A model generated the notes under the pieces. That model saw nothing but the letters and a program-made list of their open reading frames with translations. It was not told where the DNA came from and did not search any database. From JBQLZO01 sp052168315 (lineage in GTDB: Bacteria > Planctomycetota > Phycisphaerae > Phycisphaerales > UBA1924), in assembly GCA_052168315.1 (NCBI GenBank), contig JBQLZO010000029.1, positions 1 to 17,404 of the forward strand: a stretch of 17,404 nt of DNA, in the 5' to 3' direction. A program made the position numbers and the translations under genes. Below, one piece after another: positions 6,351 to 12,185 of this stretch (its first letter is position 1; the number at the start of each line of letters is the position of its first letter).

Positions 6351-7292
6351 TCACGCCGTCACCGGCGCCGCCTCATCCGTCGCGGCCGAATGGCCCTCAT
6401 GCCCATAGTCCTCCGCCCCCGCATGGTCATCGTGGTGATGGTGCGACATCTGCGCGATGAAGATCGTCGTCAGGAACATGAAGATGAACGCCTGCAGGAA
6501 CGCCACGAACAACTCGAGGAAGAAGATCGCCACCGCCACCACGATCGCCACGATCGAGATCGGGATCCCCGCCGCAAGTCCCCCGCCCATCCCGAACGCC
6601 CCCGTCAGCATCGTCAGGAAGAACCCCGTGAACCCGATCAGCGCCCCCAGAAGCACATGCCCCGCAGTCATGTTCGCGAACAGACGAATCATCAGCGCTG
6701 CGGGCTTCACGAACGCGCCCATCACCTCGACCACGATGATGATCGGCCAGATGAACACCGGCGCCCCCGCCGTGAAGTGAGCCAGCCAACCCTTCACCCC
6801 GTTCGACCGGATCCCGTGCGCGTTCCACACGAAGAACGCCACCGTCGCCAGCGCCGCCGTCACACCAAGACGACCCGTCGGCGTACCGCCGATCACCTTG
6901 TTCCCGTACCCGAAGATCAGATACTGGATGTCGATCAGCGGAACCAGACCGATCAGGTTGCAGGTCAGGATCAGGAAGAAAATCGTCATCAGGAACGGCA
7001 TAAACCGGTTCGTGTCGCTCCCGAGCTGCGGACGCACCACCTTGTCCCGGAGCGTCAGAACCAGCACCTCGATGATCCGTCCCAGGTGCCCCTTCGTGAT
7101 GTACCGCTCGTTCCCCTCGCTCTCAGGCCCCACCGCGATCGCGTTTGCCGCGAGCGTCATCAGACCCCAGAACACGCCGAACGCCAGGAAAAGCGTCAGC
7201 GTGTTCATCGTGAACGGCCCGAGCATCGGCTTGTCCAGCACGTGCCCGAGCGGATCGAAGCCCGCCGCGAGGATCAACGACAGATCGGCCAT
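6351..7292 (-). CDS. atpB: F1Fo ATP synthase subunit a, with His-rich C-terminal tail
   Basis: This membrane subunit forms the proton half-channels beside the c-ring. The protein is 313 residues. There are several hydrophobic segments: 'TLTLFLAFGVFWGLMTLA', 'FLMTIFFLILTCNLIGLVPL', 'VTAALATVAFFVW', 'FIWPIIIVVEVMGAFV' and the last pair near the C-terminus. The essential Arg of the channel is Arg203 in 'MIRLFANMTAGH', a near-invariant motif. The final 32 residues contain seven His with several Asp/Glu, starting 'MSHHHHDDH', which I do not know as a general feature of the family. ATG 7292 gives the normal N-terminus; an in-frame ATG at 7343 adds 17 unlikely residues. The 201-base gap upstream separates it from the atpI-like gene. 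Confidence 0.95.
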   Translation of the reverse strand: MADLSLILAAGFDPLGHVLDKPMLGPFTMNTLTLFLAFGVFWGLMTLAANAIAVGPESEGNERYITKGHLGRIIEVLVLTLRDKVVRPQLGSDTNRFMPFLMTIFFLILTCNLIGLVPLIDIQYLIFGYGNKVIGGTPTGRLGVTAALATVAFFVWNAHGIRSNGVKGWLAHFTAGAPVFIWPIIIVVEVMGAFVKPAALMIRLFANMTAGHVLLGALIGFTGFFLTMLTGAFGMGGGLAAGIPISIVAIVVAVAIFFLELFVAFLQAFIFMFLTTIFIAQMSHHHHDDHAGAEDYGHEGHSAATDEAAPVTA

Positions 7293-7493
7293 GGTCTCAA
7301 CGGCTCCGGGCAAAGGGGGCTGGGAAATGAAACGGAAACACAAACGCTCAGGCCCGTCTCAGAGCCCGCGTTCTCGCCCGGCCGGAGCATGTCTCGCCAA
7401 GCCGGACAAACGGGGAGCCCAGCATAGCGACCACTCACCCATCCCCGCCACCATCACACCACCAAAACACGCCATTCCATCCCCCACAGACCC

Positions 7494-7928
7494 TCAACCA
7501 CCCTCCGCCGACCGAACCCGGCGAGCGAACACCAGAATCTGCCCCATCAGCCCCGCCATAAACCCCGCCGACGCCACCAGACCCGCCACAACCGGCTCGG
7601 GCCCCACCATAAACCACACCACACCCCCGCACACCAGCACCGCGAACATCGACACACCCTGCCCCGCGAACACCCGCACCGACAACGACTGAACCGTCCC
7701 GCGCCTCCAAGGCCCCATCACCACCAAACCCACCAGCAACCCGCCCCACGCCGCCGCAAACCCCCACCACGCAGAGGGAATATCCACCCGCCCCGACACC
7801 ACCCCCATCAAAGACGCCGCCGCCGCCACCCCGCCGCACCCCAGCCCCCCCGCCAGCAACATCCCCGCCCAAGGCAGCCCCATCTCCCCACCCGCCCCGC
7901 TCGCCATATCCGCCGACGGCTCGTTCAT
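7494..7928 (-). CDS. AtpI-like membrane protein of the atp operon
   Basis: The protein is 144 residues with four hydrophobic segments, at about 18-45, 54-73, 87-108 and 112-134. Sequence conservation is weak and I recognise it mainly by position: four helices between atpZ and atpB is the place and shape of AtpI (ATP synthase I chain), proposed to help assemble the c-ring or handle magnesium. Its ATG overlaps the stop of atpZ in ATGA (7925-7928), so the two are likely translated in a coupled way. Many Gly, Ala and Val residues; no catalytic motif visible. It could be an unrelated four-helix protein. Confidence 0.6.
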   Translation of the reverse strand: MNEPSADMASGAGGEMGLPWAGMLLAGGLGCGGVAAAASLMGVVSGRVDIPSAWWGFAAAWGGLLVGLVVMGPWRRGTVQSLSVRVFAGQGVSMFAVLVCGGVVWFMVGPEPVVAGLVASAGFMAGLMGQILVFARRVRSAEGG

Positions 7929-8542
7929 CGATCGCGCCCTTCCTCTGGCCCCTCCGCCCGTCCATCCCCAGCCCCGAACTCATCCCCATCAACATCCCCG
8001 AAATCCACCCCCTCCGCCTCCAACTCCGCCTCGATCTCCGCCAGTCGCTCCTCGCTGAAGTGCTCGCTCGCGAACATCCGCGGATCCCGGAACCGCCGCT
8101 TCTGCTCCCCCACCCGCTCCGGATCACCCGGCGTGTTCAAAGGGCTCCCCTTGAACCCGCCCGCCCCCGGCCCGCCACCGCCATCCCCAGACGCGCCCCC
8201 CGAAGAGTGGGGGGCCCGGGAGGTCTGGGAGATCTGGGAGGTTTGGGAGGCTCGGGGGGATTCAGGGAGGGTGGGGGCGCGAGGATTCATCCAAGACCCC
8301 TTGATCGGGTTCGCCCGCAGTTTCTTGATTTCCTTGTAGAAATTCCATGACCCCCCCAGCAGCCCCAGCACCAGCCCCGTCAGCTTGAACGCGTGGTTCT
8401 CCGTCCCGATCCACACATCCAGCAGCCACCCCAGCAGGAACATCCCCACGATCGAGCCGAACAGTTCCATGCCAAGCGTGCTGATCCGCCACATCTGACG
8501 CCGCATCGCGGCCGCCCGCTCCTGGTCCTCGCTCCACGCCAT
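7925..8542 (-). CDS. atpZ: AtpZ-type ATP synthase accessory protein with long C-terminal extension
   Basis: The N-terminal 70 residues fit the small two-helix AtpZ family (ATPase gene 1): helices at about 23-46 and 52-68, with 'GWLLDVWIG' and 'LTGLVLGLLGGSWNFYKEI' matching the family's 'G-x-x-L-D-x-x-x-G ... G-x-x-x-G' pattern. AtpZ works with AtpI in the membrane; a magnesium/calcium transport role has been proposed. The usual length is about 70-110 residues, but here 205. The extra part is low complexity, with tandem S-Q-T/S-Q-I triplets and a Gly-rich run. It ends in a charged block 'RRFRDPRMFASEHFSEERLAEIE' and an acidic tail. It is the first gene of the operon. GAGGCG lies five bases before the ATG. 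Confidence 0.75.
   Translation of the reverse strand: MAWSEDQERAAAMRRQMWRISTLGMELFGSIVGMFLLGWLLDVWIGTENHAFKLTGLVLGLLGGSWNFYKEIKKLRANPIKGSWMNPRAPTLPESPRASQTSQISQTSRAPHSSGGASGDGGGGPGAGGFKGSPLNTPGDPERVGEQKRRFRDPRMFASEHFSEERLAEIEAELEAEGVDFGDVDGDEFGAGDGRAEGPEEGRDR
8218..8262. repeat. Nine-base tandem repeat inside atpZ
   Basis: Five consecutive nine-base units of the form GGGAGGTCT (variants GGGAGATCT, GGGAGGTTT, GGGAGGCTC, GGGGGGATT) on the plus strand. On the coding strand they encode repeated Ser-Gln-Thr/Ile type triplets in the AtpZ extension. The unit length is a multiple of three, so copy-number change keeps the frame. Confidence 0.7.
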
Positions 8543-8603
8543 GGCATCGCCTCACTTCGTTCACACGAATGGATTGGGGGAATGCAGCGCCCGCCAAGGG
8601 CCG

Positions 8604-8609
8604 ATAGTA
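8604..8609 (-). promoter_or_regulatory. Candidate -10 element (TACTAT) of the atp operon
   Basis: TACTAT on the minus strand would start transcription near 8597, giving a leader of about 55 bases with a GAGGCG ribosome site before atpZ. It is in the 104-base divergent gap with the DUF444 gene. No good -35 hexamer is visible. Confidence 0.35.
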
Positions 8610-8646
8610 CGGAAGACCCCGACCACTCGGGCGCACGGGCAAAAGC

Positions 8647-9756
8647 ATGGCCGCACGGATCGAGCAATCCCACCAGCGCTTCCGGAACATCGTCAAGGGC
8701 AAGATCCGCGACGACCTCAGGAAGTTCATCCAGCGACGCGACATCCTCGCGCGCGAAGGAAAGCGCATCGTCTCGATCCCGATGCACGACATCGACACCC
8801 CCACCTTCCGATACGGCGACAACTCCTCCGGCGTCGGCATGGGCGAGGGCGAGGGACAGCCCGGATCCGGCGCCCAGGGCGGCGAGGAACAGGGCAACCA
8901 TGTCCTCGAGGTCGACATCACCCTCGAAGAACTCGCCGACATGCTCGCCGACGAACTCAAGCTCCCCCGCATCGAACCCCGCGGCTCCTCACGCATCGTC
9001 GCCATCAAGGACAAGTACACCGGCATCCGCCAGACCGGACCCGCCGCCCTCCGCCACTTCAAACGAACCTACCGCGAAGCCCTCAAGCGCCAGATGATGC
9101 TCGGCGACTACGACCCCTCAGACCCCGTCATCATCCCCATCAAGCGCGACATGCGCTACCGCTCATGGAACGAGGTCGCCAAGCCGCAGAACAACGCCGT
9201 CATCATCGCCATGATGGATGTCTCCGGCTCCATGGGAAACCAGCAGAAGGAGATCGTCCGCCTCGCCGCCTTCTGGATCGACACATGGCTCCGCCGGAAC
9301 TACGACGGCATCGCCACCCGCTTCATCGTCCACGACATCACCGCCGCAGAGGTCGACAAGGAAACCTTCTTCACTATCCGCGAGGATGGCGGCACCCGCA
9401 TCTCCTCGGCCTACAACTGCGCCGCCGACCTCATCGACAACCATTACCCGCCCAACGAGTGGAACATCTACTGCTTCCACTTCTCCGATGGAGACAACTC
9501 CTCCGAATCCGACAACCACCTCTGCGTCAAAATCCTCAACGAACGACTCATCCCCAAGTGCAACATGGTCGGCTACTGCCAGGTCGCCAGCTCCTACGGC
9601 TCCGGCTCGTTCATCAATGTCCTGCACAAGGCCTTCCCAGAGTCCGATGGCGCCACCGCCGCCGAGAACCCCGAAGTCCCCCTCATCACCGCCAGAATCA
9701 ACGCCCGCGATGAGATCCTCGATGCCCTCCGAACCTTCTTCGCCGCCGGACGCTAA
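8647..9756 (+). CDS. DUF444 / YeaH-YhbH family protein with MIDAS-like motif
   Basis: The protein is 369 residues. The N-terminus 'RFRNIVKGKIRDDLRKFIQRRD' and the middle 'VEVDITLEELADML'-like segment followed by 'LPRIEP' are typical of the family. A von Willebrand A-like motif 'DVSGSM' gives Asp191, Ser193 and Ser195 as likely metal ligands. The family (YeaH in E. coli, YhbH in Bacillus) is associated with the PrkA serine kinase and SpoVR/YcgB in stress and stationary-phase responses. Neither partner gene is present in this window. No Shine-Dalgarno is clear before ATG 8647 (GGGC nearby only). A Gly/Glu-rich linker at about 60-80 is low complexity. It is divergent from atpZ. Family call is firm; the biochemical role is unknown. 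Confidence 0.88.
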   Translation: MAARIEQSHQRFRNIVKGKIRDDLRKFIQRRDILAREGKRIVSIPMHDIDTPTFRYGDNSSGVGMGEGEGQPGSGAQGGEEQGNHVLEVDITLEELADMLADELKLPRIEPRGSSRIVAIKDKYTGIRQTGPAALRHFKRTYREALKRQMMLGDYDPSDPVIIPIKRDMRYRSWNEVAKPQNNAVIIAMMDVSGSMGNQQKEIVRLAAFWIDTWLRRNYDGIATRFIVHDITAAEVDKETFFTIREDGGTRISSAYNCAADLIDNHYPPNEWNIYCFHFSDGDNSSESDNHLCVKILNERLIPKCNMVGYCQVASSYGSGSFINVLHKAFPESDGATAAENPEVPLITARINARDEILDALRTFFAAGR

Positions 9757-9806
9757 CCCCCCAACCCTCCAACCCCCTTCCAAACCCACCCGCCCGCGAC
9801 CGGGAC

Positions 9807-9890
9807 CTCGTTTCAGAACCCTCCTCATCTCGGTGGGATGGGCCTCCGGCCCGTCTCCTCATCCGTCACTCCTTCTGGTTCTGAAACGAG
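9807..9890. repeat. 14-base perfect inverted repeat flanking palindrome B
   Basis: CTCGTTTCAGAACC at 9807-9820 is the exact reverse complement of GGTTCTGAAACGAG at 9877-9890. The 56 bases between contain the 26-base palindrome at 9832-9857. The whole could fold as a long nested hairpin in RNA, or be a small non-autonomous element with terminal inverted repeats. It begins about 50 bases after the DUF444 stop. Confidence 0.7.
9832..9857 (+). repeat. Dispersed 26-base palindrome, copy B
   Basis: The stem GATGGGC (9837-9843) pairs with GCCCGTC (9849-9855), including one G-T wobble, round the loop CTCCG. It starts GGTGGGA and aligns without gaps with the copies at 4876 and 6301. Confidence 0.7.
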
Positions 9891-10067
9891 CCCCAAGGCG
9901 CAAAGCACCCCCTATCTCGCGCGCACGCCCACCCGACCGCCCCCCACCCGCCACACTGGACTTCCACCCCCAAACCCCGAACCATCCAGCGAACGACACG
10001 CGCTCCGCTCCGCAGGGCCGGCTCGTCTCAGCACCGGTCCCGCCGATGGGCGCAGCACCCATCAACC

Positions 10068-10073
10068 AAAGGA
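10068..10073 (+). promoter_or_regulatory. Shine-Dalgarno AAAGGA with upstream hairpin
   Basis: AAAGGA is nine bases before ATG 10083 and fixes this start. A six-pair hairpin (10045-10063) ends four bases upstream and could influence initiation or mark a leader. Confidence 0.5.
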
Positions 10074-10082
10074 CCAACTCCC

Positions 10083-10538
10083 ATGCCAACCAACAACGCC
10101 TCCACCAGGCTCCTCGCCACCGTCGACTCCGAGCACATCCGCCTCTTCACGGCCCAGAAAACCCCCGACCGCGGCTGGTGGATCTCCGAAATCGCAGACG
10201 AGCACAACACCTGGAAAGACCGCATCGACACCGCAAGGCCACACCTCACCGGCACCCAGCAGGCCGTCCACACCATCGCCCGCAAAGAAGAAGACCGCGA
10301 GATGAACCACCGCTTCGGCAAGGAGGTCATCACCACCATCGAACGCATCGCCCAATCCCACAAGGCCGACCGCTTCGACATCTTCGCCGCCTCAACCATG
10401 TTCCCCCAGCTCCGCCAGTCCCTCGAAGACAACAAGCACAACAACCACACCCGCTTCCGCGTCCACCAGCACGAACTCATGAAAACCACCCCCGAACAAC
10501 TCGCCACCCACCCCGCCGTCAAGGAATGCCTCGGCTGA
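10083..10538 (+). CDS. Host-attachment / baeRF-like protein
   Basis: The protein is 151 residues, soluble and highly charged. 'LLATVDSEHIRLFTAQ' (10-25) matches the opening strand of the 'protein required for attachment to host cells' family, now grouped with bacterial archaeo-eukaryotic release-factor-like domains (baeRF). The middle 'RFGKEVITTIERIAQSHKADRFDIFAASTMFPQLRQSL' (77-114) matches the family's helix then strand with a 'P-x-x-L-x-x-x-R' type turn. The C-terminal segment 'LMKTTPEQLATHPAV' matches the usual 'L-x-x-L-x-P-x-x-L' ending. Despite the name, the role is probably ribosome- or stress-related and is not established. Its stop codon directly abuts that of the convergent paiB-like gene. 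The call is by motif pattern. Confidence 0.7.
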   Translation: MPTNNASTRLLATVDSEHIRLFTAQKTPDRGWWISEIADEHNTWKDRIDTARPHLTGTQQAVHTIARKEEDREMNHRFGKEVITTIERIAQSHKADRFDIFAASTMFPQLRQSLEDNKHNNHTRFRVHQHELMKTTPEQLATHPAVKECLG

Positions 10539-11228
10539 TCACTTCTCAGCCCGCGCTTCCTCATCGCCACCCATCCCCCGCAACCCCCGCATCATCGCCG
10601 CCACGCGATGATCATCGCCCTCCCCGCGCGCCTCCAGCCCCGCGATCACCCCCACAAAGCTCGCCGCATCCTTGTTCATGCTCATCTTCGCCGCCGCATC
10701 GACACGCACCGGCGTGATCGCAAACCCCACGATCGCCGGAACCAGCCGATCCACCGTCGCCATGTCCAGCGTCCCCGCCCCCTCGAACCGCTCCGTCAGC
10801 GCGATCACATGCGCCCGCGTCGCCGCCGCATCCAGCAGCTCAACCCGCCCAAGCACATGCACGCTCGCATAGTTCCAGGTCGGAACCGTCGAAGCAGCCC
10901 CCGCCACCGCGCCCGACCCCGTCGCCCGATACCACCGAGGCGACACATACGCATGCGCCCCCGAAAACACACACAACGCCTCTCGCCCAACCCCCTCCCC
11001 CGCCGCTCCCTCCCCATCGCCCTCAAACCCCCGCCACTGCGGATTCACCCGAGCCATATGCGAAACCAGCCGCACCAGTTGCCCATCCCCATCCCACTCC
11101 CCGAGCACCGGCAAGTGCGTCCCCTGAAGCCCCCCGTGCCCCGTGACGACGAGCGCAAAGGGACTGCCCTCGATGATGCGACGCGCGAAAGCGGGGTCGG
11201 CGGGGCGTGAGGTGGGGGCGATGTACAT
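10539..11228 (-). CDS. PaiB-family FMN-binding protein
   Basis: The protein is 229 residues with the split-barrel fold of the FMN_bind_2/PaiB family. Family motifs in order: 'MYIAP' start, 'GTHLPVL' (36-42), 'SHMARVNPQW' (56-65), 'AHAYVSPRWY' (91-100) and 'VPTWNYASVHVLG' (115-127). A C-terminal 'AAKMSMNKD' stands for the family's 'K-x-K-L-S-Q-N-K', with changes at the usual Leu and Gln. In Bacillus, PaiB is a negative regulator of protease and sporulation genes; many homologues are simply flavin-binding. A Gly/Glu-rich insertion at 67-83 is unusual. ATG 11228 is supported by a TATGCT hexamer five bases upstream, suggesting a leaderless message separate from the cyclase-like gene behind it. 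Confidence 0.85.
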   Translation of the reverse strand: MYIAPTSRPADPAFARRIIEGSPFALVVTGHGGLQGTHLPVLGEWDGDGQLVRLVSHMARVNPQWRGFEGDGEGAAGEGVGREALCVFSGAHAYVSPRWYRATGSGAVAGAASTVPTWNYASVHVLGRVELLDAAATRAHVIALTERFEGAGTLDMATVDRLVPAIVGFAITPVRVDAAAKMSMNKDAASFVGVIAGLEARGEGDDHRVAAMMRGLRGMGGDEEARAEK

Positions 11229-11233
11229 GGGGG

Positions 11234-11239
11234 AGCATA
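11234..11239 (-). promoter_or_regulatory. Candidate -10 element (TATGCT) for leaderless paiB-like gene
   Basis: TATGCT is followed by five C residues and then ATG 11228. It is the same hexamer as before holA. No Shine-Dalgarno can exist in this spacing, supporting a leaderless transcript. No clear -35 hexamer. Confidence 0.5.
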
Positions 11240-11254
11240 TGGGGAGGAAGATCG

Positions 11255-11280
11255 GCCTCGTCCCTTCTCGGGATCGAGGC
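11255..11280 (-). terminator. Possible terminator hairpin after the cyclase-like gene
   Basis: GCCTCGTCCC (11255-11264) pairs with GGGATCGAGGC (11270-11280) with one bulged T and the loop TTCTC. On the minus strand the hairpin is followed by a modest pyrimidine stretch rather than a T run. It lies between the cyclase-like stop and the paiB promoter, where a terminator would be expected. Confidence 0.35.
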
Positions 11281-11317
11281 GGGCACCGGTTTGTAGCGTG
11301 AATGCGACGGTACTTGG

Positions 11318-12145
11318 CTATTGCTGCCGAGATTCAGCATGCTGCTTGAGCCAGATGTGCTTGCAGTGAATTCCTGGCTCGAAATTGCCACGGAGATGGC
11401 AAGAGGCAATCTCGATGCACTGTCTCACGATGTCTTGGTGCGCGCGACTTCGCCCATTCCCGTCAATCGGGATGCTCATTGTTTGATTGTCGCTGTCGAT
11501 ACACTCTGAACTGCTGCGGTTGACATTGCGATGCAACATGTCGACAAAGCGAACACCGCCATCACCGTCGTTCGTGAAATAATCGATGAGTAAGTCTTCG
11601 TCATATTCGGGACCAGCAAGTGGATAGGCCCTCATTCGAGCGATGGATTTTATCACACTCTCATCTACGACGATCCGTGGAAAGAAGGCAGATTTGCTCT
11701 CGAGGTCATACGCTGTGTTGAGGGCCGTTCCAAAGATAAAATGCGGCTTCGGATCCGGTTGCTGGTGCCCATTGCCGTAGCTTGTGGGCCAGTACATGTG
11801 GCCCTTCGCGATCCCGCCACGGATGCAGTATCCGATACGCACCGCTCGATCATGGATGTATCGAGCGACAAAGAGGAGTTGGGCGAGCGGGTTCGGATGC
11901 GTGGTCGCATCGTTCGCATTGCATGGAGAAAATAGCACGATCGAATCGGATAGTGTGCGAATTTGTATAGGGCATTCTCCCAAGGATGTGTTTTTGACAT
12001 CAACTAGACGCAGCGTGTCAAGTGTGGAGAATAGTGCAACAATCTTTTCGAGAGTGGCGTGGTCGGCCATTGATTTCTTCACAAGTTGCCGGAATCCAAG
12101 GATGTCGAGGAAGATGCAGTAACACTCTCGAATGTCGTTTGGCAT
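11318..12145 (-). CDS. Orphan class III nucleotide-cyclase-like protein
   Basis: The protein is 275 residues, with no signal peptide or membrane segment. The architecture follows a class III cyclase homology domain. 'CIFLDILGF' (10-18) gives Asp14 at the first metal position. 'RTLSDSIVLF' (63-72) gives Asp67 at the second. 'RGGIAKG' (109-115) and 'FGTALNTAYDLES' (138-150) match the 'G-I-x-x-G' and 'G-x-x-V-N-x-A-A-R-L' segments. Asn143 is kept, but the transition-state Arg position holds Asp147. 'PRIVVDESV' and 'DGDGGVRFVDML' complete a pattern I have seen in uncharacterised proteins. The gene is clearly AT-richer than its neighbours. It lies 40 bases after putA and 89 before paiB, with AGGA ten bases before its ATG. 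Whether it makes a cyclic nucleotide is unknown. Confidence 0.6.
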   Translation of the reverse strand: MPNDIRECYCIFLDILGFRQLVKKSMADHATLEKIVALFSTLDTLRLVDVKNTSLGECPIQIRTLSDSIVLFSPCNANDATTHPNPLAQLLFVARYIHDRAVRIGYCIRGGIAKGHMYWPTSYGNGHQQPDPKPHFIFGTALNTAYDLESKSAFFPRIVVDESVIKSIARMRAYPLAGPEYDEDLLIDYFTNDGDGGVRFVDMLHRNVNRSSSECIDSDNQTMSIPIDGNGRSRAHQDIVRQCIEIASCHLRGNFEPGIHCKHIWLKQHAESRQQ

Positions 12146-12185
12146 CGTCTGTTGATCCTCAATTGAGCCTTGGCTGAGTCACCTC

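Larger units (their letters stand above)
9757..10082. other. 326-base gap with inverted repeat, palindrome and leader hairpin
   Basis: No gene is supported here. It holds a 14-base inverted repeat at 9807-9890 that encloses palindrome copy B, a C-rich stretch with nothing recognised (9891-10040), and a small hairpin at 10045-10063 (GATGGG and CCCATC round a seven-base loop) just before the Shine-Dalgarno of the next gene. Confidence 0.6.

Noticed and set aside
9859..10089. Small minus-strand frame of 76 codons in the 9757-10082 gap
   Set aside because: Gly/Arg-rich translation without a ribosome site, overlapping the leader hairpin and Shine-Dalgarno of the next gene.
11335..11344. Ten-base palindrome CAGCATGCTG as an operator
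   Set aside because: It lies within the coding end of the cyclase-like gene and not near a promoter.
11313..12175. CTTGGCT direct repeat at both ends of the cyclase-like gene, possible insertion target duplication
   Set aside because: Only seven bases, one copy lies across the gene's own stop codon, and no terminal inverted repeats or integrase are present; chance is likely.
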